DNA of 64,000 nt from an uncultured Prevotellaceae bacterium (GTDB taxonomy: Bacteria > Bacteroidota > Bacteroidia > Bacteroidales > Bacteroidaceae): assembly GCA_902782305.1 (NCBI GenBank), contig CACZMV010000007.1:84611-148610 (forward strand), given 5' to 3'. The translations under genes and the position numbers were made by a program. Positions 1 to 6,727 of the stretch are shown here, piece by piece (positions within the stretch are counted from its first letter, which is position 1; each line of letters begins with the position of its first letter). The notes under the pieces were generated by a model that ran no database searches, was not told the DNA's origin, and saw nothing but the letters and a program-made list of their open reading frames with translations.

Positions 1-154
1 AGTTACTTTTTTCCTTAAATCCATTATATATATAATCAACAATAGGTTCCTGTGTTCTTTCTATATGGTTACCATATAAATGGCATAGATACAAAACAAT
101 AGTTAAAATTAATCCTGCGCAAAAAATTATCTTAAATAATGTTTTAATCTTCAT
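1..154 (-). CDS. Partial membrane-anchored or secreted peptide, cut by window edge
   Basis: An open frame starts with ATG at 154 and runs without a stop to the left edge (51 codons). The N-terminus is basic (MKIKTLFK), followed by a hydrophobic stretch of about 17 residues (residues 9-25) and then a polar segment. That pattern fits a signal peptide or single membrane anchor. A purine-rich AGAAGAAC sits directly before the ATG. The family is not recognisable from 51 residues and the rest lies outside the window. It is read away from the HigBA pair on the same strand, so it could be downstream of it, but a 190-bp spacer with repeats lies between. Confidence 0.5.
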   Translation of the reverse strand, partial: MKIKTLFKIIFCAGLILTIVLYLCHLYGNHIERTQEPIVDYIYNGFKEKSN

Positions 155-201
155 GTTCTTCTATGTTACATTCCAAATAATTTGAAAATTATGATTTAAT
201 G

Positions 202-270
202 AAGATCACGGGGTCGGTTCTTGTAAGATCACGGGGTCGGTTCTTGTAAGATCACGGGGTCGGTTCTTGT
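202..270. repeat. Three perfect tandem copies of a 23-bp repeat
   Basis: The 23-bp unit (AAGATCACGGGG, then TCGGTTCTTGT) occurs three times head to tail at 202-224, 225-247 and 248-270 with no differences. The last copy can fold, since GATCAC at 250-255 pairs with GTGATC at 269-274. A partial reverse-oriented relative (CCCGTGATTCTT) lies at 327-338, next to the higA stop. There are no spacers, so this is not a CRISPR array. Identical copies point to recent expansion. Confidence 0.85.
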
Positions 271-287
271 GATCATTTTACAAGGTA

Positions 288-312
288 TCACACCGTGCCT
301 GGCACCGTGTGA
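288..312. repeat. REP-like palindrome downstream of higA
   Basis: A 25-bp dyad: TCACAC, one mismatched base, GTGCC, a single central base, then GGCAC, one mismatched base, GTGTGA. It lies 30 bases beyond the higA stop. No T-run follows on either strand, so it resembles an extragenic palindrome (or an RNA-stabilising stem) more than an intrinsic terminator. Confidence 0.55.
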
Positions 313-341
313 CATCTAATAAGAGTCCCGTGATTCTTGGA

Positions 342-707
342 TTAAACGCCTAATACGATGGCAGGGTCAATATTCAGTTTTCTACTCAGTTCCCTGCCAA
401 TTTTCAATGACGGCTCGCTCTTCCCATTCATAATCTCGCTCACCCTGGCTGTACTTAATCCCAGCATTTCTGCAAGCTTTGTCTGATTGATGCCCATTTC
501 GTAGAGGCGTAATTTGATAATATCAATCAATGTCGGCTTGCCTATGGGGTAATGCACGTCCTCGTACTCCTCGACCATATCTGAAATCATGTCGAGTTCC
601 AGATAGTTTTTGTCATCGGTAGGTGTCTCGTCGTTTACCAACGGTAGAAGCTCATCTATCCTTTTCAATGCTGCCCGATAGGCTGCCTCGCTTTTGATCT
701 GTGCCAT
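342..707 (-). CDS. higA: HigA-type antitoxin, XRE-family helix-turn-helix
   Basis: This 121-residue protein has an N-terminal acidic region (about residues 1-55, with a D/E-rich EEYEDVHYP segment) and a C-terminal Cro/C1-type HTH (about 60-115) with the pattern NQTKLAEMLGLSTARVSEIMNG. In HigBA systems the antitoxin follows the toxin, neutralises it and represses the operon. Here the toxin gene ends four bases before this ATG, the same order. HigA proteins with an N-terminal extension before the HTH are common in Bacteroidetes. The assignment rests on the HTH and the toxin neighbour; the N-terminal region alone would not identify it. Confidence 0.85.
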   Translation of the reverse strand: MAQIKSEAAYRAALKRIDELLPLVNDETPTDDKNYLELDMISDMVEEYEDVHYPIGKPTLIDIIKLRLYEMGINQTKLAEMLGLSTARVSEIMNGKSEPSLKIGRELSRKLNIDPAIVLGV

Positions 708-711
708 AGTC

Positions 712-1008
712 TTAAATGTTTTTAATGTCCTTTATTGCATCGTATTCCTTATGTGTCCCAACAAACCGGATATACACGGTTTTGGGCGTAAACTGAATGA
801 GAACAATCAGTCGGTAGTCGTTACCTTTGATGTTAAACACATATCGTTGGTTGCCTACTGCATCCACGCTGTTGAATGTGTTTTTAATGTCAGCGAAACA
901 AGTCCATTCCGACTTCTTGGTTTTCTCGTACCATTCTTCGAGCGCAGTTTTTGCTTGGGGCTCTTTGGTATAGTATTCTATGAGTGTACTTTTTGATATA
1001 ATCCGCAT
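712..1008 (-). CDS. higB: HigB-type mRNA interferase toxin
   Basis: This is a 98-residue basic protein of the HigB_toxin family (RelE fold). Typical features are an N-terminal MRIISKSTLIEYY, a central W/K-rich region (ALEEWYEKTKKSEW), a VGNQRYVFNIKGNDYRLIV strand pair, and a C-terminal IRFVGTHKEYDAI with the conserved GTHxEYD. Such toxins cleave mRNA on the ribosome and are held inactive by HigA. The gene is full length, its ATG lies about 15 bases after the expected transcription start, and it is followed directly by higA. No inactivating change is visible. Confidence 0.88.
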   Translation of the reverse strand: MRIISKSTLIEYYTKEPQAKTALEEWYEKTKKSEWTCFADIKNTFNSVDAVGNQRYVFNIKGNDYRLIVLIQFTPKTVYIRFVGTHKEYDAIKDIKNI

Positions 1009-1030
1009 CGTATTATTTTCTTTTTCGCTG

Positions 1031-1062
1031 CAAATATAGTTATTATGTTTAGATTTTCCAAA
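1031..1062 (-). promoter_or_regulatory. Promoter of higBA
   Basis: On the minus strand TTTG (1062-1059), a 20-base spacer and TATATTTG (1038-1031) match the Bacteroidetes -33/-7 pair. The -7 box is 22 bases upstream of the higB ATG. Confidence 0.7.
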
Positions 1063-1112
1063 TATTTTTCGGAAAAACTTAAATCTTTTAATAAAATGCG
1101 TTGCAGTGTTGA

Positions 1113-1207
1113 CTACCGTCGACCCTGCTGGCGCTCGGCATAGTTGTCGATGAAGTCAACAAGTGCAACACATTCTGACCCCGCACGAAAAGACACATGG
1201 AAACGAA
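1113..1207 (-). pseudogene. Short coding relic of unknown family
   Basis: A stretch of about 31 codons without a start reads like protein-coding DNA and ends at TAG (1115-1113); the tail reads FIDNYAERQQGRR. It is blocked upstream by an in-frame stop just past 1207. It lies downstream of the truncated toxin frame on the same strand and could be the displaced 3' end of that gene or a remnant of another. No family was recognised. Call rests only on codon-like composition. Confidence 0.25.
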
Positions 1208-1331
1208 ATTAGGGGAAATTGGGGGAAATAAAACAGGCGCTAAGAAATTAATCATAATTTCCCATAATTTCTTTCATAAAAAGAGAGTAAACATTCGTGA
1301 ACCGCAATGAAAGATGCGAAGTGAATAGTGA

Positions 1332-1351
1332 AACGCTTCGCTAGTGAACAG
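1332..1351. repeat. 20-bp sequence shared with 52051-52070
   Basis: AACGCTTCGCTAGTGAACAG occurs identically here and at 52051-52070. In both places it is embedded in GTGAA-type heptad repeats. It is part of the dispersed repeat family also seen at 9042, 22051, 30814 and 61628. Confidence 0.8.
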
Positions 1352-1357
1352 AGAATG

Positions 1358-1394
1358 AAAATGGGACTGCCAAAATTTGGTGGTCCCATTTTTT
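1358..1394. terminator. Strong hairpin interrupting the toxin fragment
   Basis: AAAATGGGAC and GTCCCATTTT (10 bp) enclose TG/TG, which can pair as two wobble pairs in RNA, and CCAAA/TTTGG around one central base. The stem is continuous over 17 pairs. A T-run follows on the plus strand (TTTTTT), so it could work as an intrinsic terminator for plus-strand transcription and less well for minus. It lies inside the truncated toxin frame. Confidence 0.65.
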
Positions 1395-1467
1395 ATTCCA
1401 TGATCATAATAAACAAGGATGCGTAGCCATTGGCGTTGAGCACGTTTGGATACTTCTAACTGCATTT

Positions 1468-1716
1468 TCAAACTGCAAAACTATCAATCAATGCCTGGCA
1501 CTTGGTGTTGAACTCCTCATCCGTCAGCACATCACCACGCTCGAACTCTTTCTCCGACTCGTCAAGATCTGACATAGCCTCCTCCCAGGTTTGTAACACT
1601 GGGGGGACATTGGTTTCGGACTCTATGAGCTTTTCGGCCAACCATTTGCGATTGCTTGCCGTAAGCGAAAGACCTTGAATATAGGTCCAAAGGTTGTTCA
1701 ATGATGCTGCATTCAT
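1468..1716 (-). CDS. Small acidic antitoxin-like protein
   Basis: This 82-residue protein starts MNAASLNNLWTYIQGL and has LTASNRKWLAEKLIES followed by an acidic C-terminal half (WEEAMSDLDESEKEFERGD). The pattern (N-terminal dimer or DNA-binding part, disordered acidic tail) and the ATGA overlap with a RelE/ParE-like start fit a type II antitoxin. Similar small proteins starting with this segment are common in Prevotella and Bacteroides next to RelE/ParE toxins; that statement is from memory of the family. Here the partner is truncated, so this is probably an orphan antitoxin. It has its own promoter. Confidence 0.6.
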   Translation of the reverse strand: MNAASLNNLWTYIQGLSLTASNRKWLAEKLIESETNVPPVLQTWEEAMSDLDESEKEFERGDVLTDEEFNTKCQALIDSFAV

Positions 1717-1740
1717 ATTATTCTTTTATTATTCTGATTG

Positions 1741-1772
1741 CAAAGATAGATAATAATTCTGAACTTTCCAAA
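1741..1772 (-). promoter_or_regulatory. Promoter of the orphan antitoxin gene
   Basis: TTTG (1772-1769), a 20-base spacer and TATCTTTG (1748-1741) on the minus strand, 25 bases before the ATG at 1716. Confidence 0.7.
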
Positions 1773-1831
1773 TTTTCGATAAGAAAAGCGTTACGGCGTG
1801 ACAGGCGTGACAGCAAAAGGATCATGACTTC

Positions 1832-1909
1832 GTCGAAGATACTTTCGCTCGACAATAAAAATAAATTCCAATTTATTTTGTATTGTGCTCACTTATTCGT
1901 ATCTTTGCA
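1832..1909 (+). promoter_or_regulatory. Composite hairpin-promoter element before guaD
   Basis: Three parts in order: GTCGAAGATACTTTCG with TCGAC (1832-1852), an A/T-rich stem (CAATAAAAATAAA with TTTATTTTGTATTG, 1853-1885, one bulge), then CTCACTTATTCG and the -7 box TATCTTTG (1900-1907) followed by CAG. The -33 TTTG (1877-1880) lies in the right arm of the stem, 19 bases before the -7 box. The same three-part order recurs before rplY at 30862-30947. Confidence 0.65.
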
Positions 1910-1934
1910 GAAGTAACTAATTAAATCTATTCAT

Positions 1935-3209
1935 ATGAAAAAGGTATATAAGGCACACATCCTGTTTACGAAGGAGAAGAGTAAGTTTGAGGCTATTGAG
2001 AATGGTTACATCGCCGTGGAGAACGGGCGCGTAACGGGCGTATCGACAAATCTGAAGGATTTGGACTGCGACGGAATAGACGTGGTAGACTTCGGCAATA
2101 GACTGCTGATTCCGGCTATGAACGACATGCACGTGCATGCCCCACAGGTGCACAACCAGGGCGTGGCCATGGACTTGGAACTGTTGCCGTGGTTGCAGAA
2201 CTACACCTTCCCCGAGGAGATGAAATATGCCGACGTGCAGTATGCGGAGCGCATGTATCGCAGATTCATACACACGCAGTGGCTGTTTGGTACCATGCGT
2301 AGCGTGGTGTTCGGCACCATCCACACAGAGAGCACACGCAAGCTGATGAACCTCTACAAGGAGGCTGGCATGGGAGCGCTGGTGGGCAAGGTGGCGATGA
2401 ACCGCAATTGTCCGGAAGGACTGAGCGAGGAGGTGGAGGCTGCCGTAGAGGGCAACGAACAGCTGATAGCCGAGTTTAACGATCCCGACGCGCTGGTGCG
2501 CCCCATCATTACCCCAAGATTCGTGCCTTCGTGTACGCCTGAACTGCTGAAAGCTTGCGGAGAGTTGGCTAAGAAATACCATTTGCCCGTGCAGTCGCAC
2601 TTGTCGGAGAACACGTCGGAGATAGCGTGGGTGGCTGAGCTGGAGAAGGAGAGCACCTGCTACGGCGATGCCTACAACCGCTACGGGCTGTTCGGACAGA
2701 CACCAACCATCATGGCTCACTGTGTATGGACATCGGGCGAGGAACTGGAGCTGATGAAGCACAACAACGTGATGGTGGCCCACTGTCCTACGTCGAACTT
2801 CAACCTGTCGTCAGGTCTCGCACCCGTACGCTCGTTCCTGGACGAAGGACTGCGCGTAGGCTTGGGAAGCGACATCAGTGGCGGTCATGAGCTGAACATG
2901 TTGCGCATGATAGTCTATGCCATCCAGGTGAGCAAGATGCACTATCAGCACGACCACAGCAACAGGTTCCTGACGCTGTCGGAGGCCTTCTGGATTGCCA
3001 CCAAGTCGGCAGGCTCGTTCTTCGGCAAGGTGGGCAGCTTCGAGCCAGGCTATGAGTTTGACGCTCTGGTGATTGACGATGCGGTGCTGTATCCTAACGA
3101 ATACTCGCTGCAGGAACGTCTGGAGCGCTTTATCTATGTGGGTGACGACCGCCAGATTATACACCGATTCTGTCGTGGCGAGGTGGTTAGGGAACCCGTG
3201 GTATTCTAA
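1935..3209 (+). CDS. guaD: Guanine deaminase
   Basis: A 424-residue amidohydrolase that should convert guanine to xanthine and ammonia in purine salvage, in the cytoplasm. The metal site is complete: HVH (H66, H68) after the first barrel strand, QSHLSEN, MAHCVW, and GLGSDISGG with the metal-binding Asp. Segments typical of guanine deaminases rather than other amidohydrolases are FGTIHTEST, VPSCTPELL, AHCPTSNFNLSSG and the C-terminal FxVGDDR. The length is normal for bacterial GuaD. The ATG lies about 20 bases after the expected transcription start. trmO follows after nine bases and is probably co-transcribed. Confidence 0.93.
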   Translation: MKKVYKAHILFTKEKSKFEAIENGYIAVENGRVTGVSTNLKDLDCDGIDVVDFGNRLLIPAMNDMHVHAPQVHNQGVAMDLELLPWLQNYTFPEEMKYADVQYAERMYRRFIHTQWLFGTMRSVVFGTIHTESTRKLMNLYKEAGMGALVGKVAMNRNCPEGLSEEVEAAVEGNEQLIAEFNDPDALVRPIITPRFVPSCTPELLKACGELAKKYHLPVQSHLSENTSEIAWVAELEKESTCYGDAYNRYGLFGQTPTIMAHCVWTSGEELELMKHNNVMVAHCPTSNFNLSSGLAPVRSFLDEGLRVGLGSDISGGHELNMLRMIVYAIQVSKMHYQHDHSNRFLTLSEAFWIATKSAGSFFGKVGSFEPGYEFDALVIDDAVLYPNEYSLQERLERFIYVGDDRQIIHRFCRGEVVREPVVF

Positions 3210-3218
3210 ATCGTAGTC

Positions 3219-3905
3219 ATGCAGATAGAGCCGATAGCTTACTTCCATTCGCCATTTACGTCGAAGTTTGGCATTCCCAGACAGAGCGGCATTGTGGGTG
3301 AACTGCGCGGGCGCATCAGCTTCGTGGGCGAATATGCCAATGGCGAGGCACTGCGCGGCATGGAGGGCTACGACTATCTGTGGCTGATATGGGGATTTTC
3401 GGAGAACATGGAGGCGGAGAAGCACGCCACGGTAAGACCGCCCCTGCTGGGTGGCAACGAGCGAGTGGGGGTGTGGGCTACACGGTCGCCCTTCCGTCCG
3501 AACAATCTGGGACTGTCGTCAGTACGCATTGCCCATATCGACACGAAGACACCCTATATCGACGTGTTGGGGGCCGACCTGATGGACGGCACCCCTATCT
3601 ATGACATCAAACCCTACTTGCCCTATGTGGACAGTCATGCTGAGGCACGGGGCGGATTTACCGATGAGCATGGGTGGCGAGAGCTGAAGGTGGACATGCC
3701 CGACGCACTGCGAAACCTATTCACCACAGAGGATGCCAAAGCCCTGGAACATGCGCTGGCACTGGACCCCCGACCGCACTATCACGATGACGAGACGCGC
3801 CTTTACGGTATGCCTTTCAAGGACTATGACATCAGTTTCTCGGTGGTGGACGGAGTGCTCCGCATCGAGAAATGGGTCAAGAAATCAGTGACTTTGAACA
3901 AATAA
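3219..3905 (+). CDS. trmO: tRNA (t6A37) N6-methyltransferase TrmO
   Basis: A 228-residue protein of the TsaA/TrmO family, which methylates N6 of t6A at position 37 of tRNA-Thr using S-adenosylmethionine. The N-terminal beta-barrel domain shows IAYFHSPF, KFGIPRQSG, GMEGYDYLWLIWGF, RPPLLGG, VGVWATRSPFRPNNLGLS and DGTPIYDIKPYLPYVD, all characteristic of the family. A smaller C-terminal domain follows (about residues 150-225). It starts nine bases after guaD and has no promoter of its own. Confidence 0.93.
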   Translation: MQIEPIAYFHSPFTSKFGIPRQSGIVGELRGRISFVGEYANGEALRGMEGYDYLWLIWGFSENMEAEKHATVRPPLLGGNERVGVWATRSPFRPNNLGLSSVRIAHIDTKTPYIDVLGADLMDGTPIYDIKPYLPYVDSHAEARGGFTDEHGWRELKVDMPDALRNLFTTEDAKALEHALALDPRPHYHDDETRLYGMPFKDYDISFSVVDGVLRIEKWVKKSVTLNK

Positions 3906-3916
3906 TGTAGAAAAAT

Positions 3917-3947
3917 TTTGAAATAAACGAAATTTTTCCTAAATTTG
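3917..3947 (+). promoter_or_regulatory. Promoter of the degenerate histidine kinase gene
   Basis: TTTG (3917-3920), a 19-base spacer and TAAATTTG (3940-3947), 31 bases before the ATG at 3979. Confidence 0.7.
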
Positions 3948-3978
3948 CGCCATCATTATTTATTAAAACCGGAATTCT

Positions 3979-4764
3979 ATGGTGCAGAACGTGATACTTA
4001 TTATCTTGATTGTGGCGCTGATAGCCTGCGCAGTCAGCCTTTACATCGTTTCTTGCCAACTGGTCAAGGTTCGCAAGAACGACCGTATGAAGCGCGCCTT
4101 CCTCAACAATGTGGGTCGTGAAATCAGGACTCCGCTGAAATCGGTTGTTGAATTGTCGAATGTGATTTCCAAAGACGACCTATACCTTTCGAAGAACGAA
4201 AAGCGCGATATTACCGACCAATTGCAGTATAATGCCAACCTGATAGGCACCTTTATCAACGAGGTTTTGGTATTTACCGAAGCCGATACCGAGGGACACC
4301 AGCTGCAGGAGGAGTTGTTCAGTCCGAACGGACTATGTGTGCGTTGTCTGGAAGCCAATATGCACAGCATTTTCCATCGTCAGGCCGTGAAGCTGAACTT
4401 CAAGCGCGAATTGAGCGATGAGTTCTTTGTGAAGAGCGACCGCCACATCGTGGAAGTAATATTGAACAAGCTGATTCTGAACTCGTGTCGTTTCACGGAG
4501 GAAGGCTCCATCACACTGGGCTGTAACACCAGCGAGCGGGACGGACAGATAGTATTCTTCGTAGAGGATACGGGTGGAGGTATTCCTGAGAATCGCAAGA
4601 ACAATCTCTATACCTGGTTTGACGACCCTGATGACATGGCCGACGAGGCAGAGCTCGACTTGAGCATCTGTCAGCGACTGGCGCAGGAGATAGGAGGTGC
4701 CTTGGAATTGGACGAACTGTACGCCAAGGGCACGCGTATGCTGCTGATACTGCCCCTTAAGTAG
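3979..4764 (+). CDS. Membrane-anchored histidine-kinase-like protein with degenerate motifs
   Basis: 261 residues: one transmembrane helix (about 5-27) with no periplasmic sensor domain, a HisKA-like region (36-100) and a HATPase_c domain (about 150-260). Most kinase landmarks are readable: EIRTPL in the H-box, ILNKLILNSCRFT as N-box, and VEDTGGGIP as the first glycine box. Two key points differ. The phospho-accepting His (usually SHEIRTP) is Arg47 in GREIRTP, and the second glycine box (usually GLGLS) reads ELDLS. ATP binding may survive, but His phosphorylation as in the classical family should not. No response regulator lies nearby. It may act as a pseudokinase; the role is unknown. Confidence 0.75.
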   Translation: MVQNVILIILIVALIACAVSLYIVSCQLVKVRKNDRMKRAFLNNVGREIRTPLKSVVELSNVISKDDLYLSKNEKRDITDQLQYNANLIGTFINEVLVFTEADTEGHQLQEELFSPNGLCVRCLEANMHSIFHRQAVKLNFKRELSDEFFVKSDRHIVEVILNKLILNSCRFTEEGSITLGCNTSERDGQIVFFVEDTGGGIPENRKNNLYTWFDDPDDMADEAELDLSICQRLAQEIGGALELDELYAKGTRMLLILPLK

Positions 4765-4765
4765 T

Positions 4766-6121
4766 CTAGTCGTTCATCTCTTCATCCAACCGGTTGCGCC
4801 AGAGATACTTGCGTGTCTCATGCACGAGAACGCCACTCAGTGCCAAGATGGAAATCAGGTTGGGGATAGCCATCAAGGCATTCATGCAATCTGCAAAATT
4901 CCATACCATCTGAAGACTCATGATGCTGCCAATGAATACGGCAGCGATATAGGCTATGCGATAGGCAATGACCCAGCGGTAGCCCTTCAGGTATTCTATG
5001 GCGCGTTCGCCATAATAACACCAACCCAGAATGGTGGAGAAGGCAAAGGTGGTCAGTCCGAAGGTGAGCAGCGGTGTGCCGATAAATGGAATCTTGGCGA
5101 AAGCTTCCTTGGTGAGGGTGGAACCGCTCTCGAAAGTGATGTCGGGATAGGCCAGCACGCTGCTGACGATGACAATACCCGTGAGGGCGCAGATGACCAC
5201 GGTGTCCCAGAAAGTGCCGGAGGATGACACCAAGGCCTGACGGACGGGGTTGCGCGTCTGAGCAGCAGCGGCAACGATAGGAGCAGAACCCAGACCAGAC
5301 TCATTGCTGAACAAGCCACGGGCAATACCGAAACGGGCAGCAGTCATCACGGTACTGCCAATGAATCCGCCTCCTGCAGCTTCAGGGGTGAAGGCCGCTT
5401 CGACAATCAGCTTGATGGCTGGCCATACATATTGGGCATTGACACCTATTATATATATACACCCCAAGACATAGACCAGTGCCATAAAAGGTACGAGCAT
5501 GCCACAGACGCGGGCAATGCTCTTGACGCCGCCTAAGACAACCGCTGCCGTGAGCAGACAGATGACCAGACCGGAAATATAGGGAGAGACCGTGTAAACT
5601 TCGGAGGTGAGGGTGGAAATGGCGTTGGCTTGAACGGTACTGCCAATGCCAAACGAGGCAAAGGCGGTGAAGACGGCAAACAAAACGGCGAGCCAGCGCA
5701 TGCGCAGACCTTTCTCCAAAGCATACATCGGACCACCAATCATCTTGCCCTGTGGCGTTACCTCGCGATATTTGATGGCCAGAAGGCCTTCGGCATACTT
5801 GGTGGAAATGCCGAACACACCCGTGAGCCAGCACCAGAGCACGGCACCTGGACCGCCTAGGGCAATGGCGGTAGCCACACCGATGATATTACCTGTTCCG
5901 ATGGTGGCTGCCAAAGCGGTGGCAAGGGAGCCAAACTGCGACACGTCGCCCTGGGCATTGGGGTCTTTCTTCACCGACAAGCGGATGGCGGTGAAAATCT
6001 TACGTTGTGGGAAACGCAAAATAATGGTAAGGTATATATGTGTACCTAACAGGAGGATGATCATGGGCCATCCCCATAGCAGATTGCTGAAATCGCGGAA
6101 AAAGTCGTTTAATAGTTCCAT
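4766..6121 (-). CDS. Sodium:alanine/glycine symporter, AGCS family
   Basis: A 451-residue inner-membrane protein with about ten hydrophobic segments. Family hallmarks are the QFGSLATALAATIGTGNIIGVATAI region with the conserved Gly/Asn pair, GGPGAVLWCWLTG, STKYAEG, and GLFSNESGLGSAPIVAAAA. These are the substrate and Na+ site motifs of AGCS transporters, which import alanine or glycine with Na+. Exact substrate cannot be told from sequence. It is the last gene of a minus-strand unit behind two DUF4230 genes (21-base gap). The convergent kinase-like gene ends one base away, with no terminator between them. Confidence 0.9.
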   Translation of the reverse strand: MELLNDFFRDFSNLLWGWPMIILLLGTHIYLTIILRFPQRKIFTAIRLSVKKDPNAQGDVSQFGSLATALAATIGTGNIIGVATAIALGGPGAVLWCWLTGVFGISTKYAEGLLAIKYREVTPQGKMIGGPMYALEKGLRMRWLAVLFAVFTAFASFGIGSTVQANAISTLTSEVYTVSPYISGLVICLLTAAVVLGGVKSIARVCGMLVPFMALVYVLGCIYIIGVNAQYVWPAIKLIVEAAFTPEAAGGGFIGSTVMTAARFGIARGLFSNESGLGSAPIVAAAAQTRNPVRQALVSSSGTFWDTVVICALTGIVIVSSVLAYPDITFESGSTLTKEAFAKIPFIGTPLLTFGLTTFAFSTILGWCYYGERAIEYLKGYRWVIAYRIAYIAAVFIGSIMSLQMVWNFADCMNALMAIPNLISILALSGVLVHETRKYLWRNRLDEEMND

Positions 6122-6142
6122 TCTTGTGTGGTTATTATCTTG

Positions 6143-6727
6143 TTATTCTTCCCATTTGATAAGGACATGGTCATAGCCCATAGCCTGTATCATGTGACGG
6201 AACTGGGCTTCGCCATTGACCTGGGCACTGTGGATGTTCTCACGCGTAAGACAGTGCTTCAGCATCTTCTTGTAGGCTTTGCGATACAACGCCTCACGAA
6301 CGGCAGGCTTCCAGCGTCCGCTTTCGTGGAAACTCTTGGTGCGGGCCTCGTCGATGAAGTTGCGGTCCAGCAGACCAATCTTGGGCAGGGTGACCTCGAT
6401 GCTGTCGCCTGAAGCTTTGATCCACTCGGGACCTGCCTGATGCATGTTGATGCCCAGCCGAACGGTGCCGTAGTAGATGCGCACCAAATGGTCGTCGGAG
6501 AAGATGCCTTTGCGCAGGGTGTCCACCATCACTTCATCGGCAATTGACAGAAATTCCCATTCGCCAATGGCCTTGATGCTTTCTATCTGCTCAGGGGTGA
6601 TGTTGATTTTATGGTCGACATCCACGCTGACTTCGGTCTTCTTCACGGAAAGGATGAGCCAGATGCCCAGTATCAGAGCAAGGACGGCTACGGCGACGTA
6701 CAGACTATATTTGATGTTCCACTTCAT
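6143..6727 (-). CDS. DUF4230 protein, membrane-anchored
   Basis: 194 residues with an N-terminal transmembrane anchor (about 7-27, LYVAVAVLALILGIWLIL) and a DUF4230 domain (about 40-185), seen in ITPEQIESIKAIGEWEFLSIADE, IYYGTVRLGINM and VTLPKIGLLDRNFIDE. Function of the family is unknown; many members sit at the cell envelope. Its ATG overlaps the end of the preceding DUF4230 gene by four bases, so the two are translationally coupled, and the AGCS transporter follows. The two proteins are distant paralogues, not near-identical copies. Confidence 0.8.
   Translation of the reverse strand: MKWNIKYSLYVAVAVLALILGIWLILSVKKTEVSVDVDHKINITPEQIESIKAIGEWEFLSIADEVMVDTLRKGIFSDDHLVRIYYGTVRLGINMHQAGPEWIKASGDSIEVTLPKIGLLDRNFIDEARTKSFHESGRWKPAVREALYRKAYKKMLKHCLTRENIHSAQVNGEAQFRHMIQAMGYDHVLIKWEE

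Larger units (their letters stand above)
1274..1471 (-). pseudogene. Truncated RelE/ParE-like toxin fragment
   Basis: The frame starts four bases inside the end of the upstream antitoxin-like gene (ATGA overlap), the usual arrangement for a type II toxin. Its first 25 or so residues (MKMQLEVSKRAQRQWLRILVYY) resemble the beginning of RelE/ParE toxins, which have a basic first helix and a YY. After that the frame runs into the hairpin at 1358-1393 and GTGAA repeats, and the rest (to residue 65) has no toxin-like character. The strands and C-terminal catalytic or gyrase-binding region are missing. I read it as a toxin gene interrupted by repeat DNA and probably inactive. Confidence 0.45.

Noticed and set aside
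202-270. CRISPR array
   Set aside because: The 23-bp copies touch each other with no spacers and no cas genes are present.
1917-2783. Long open frame antisense to guaD
   Set aside because: It mirrors the codon pattern of guaD, has no promoter or family features, and guaD is clearly real.
5446-5462. TATATATA tracts here and at 18368 and 58845 as a shared element
   Set aside because: Simple dinucleotide runs, two of them inside coding sequence (Tyr-Ile codons); no further similarity around them.
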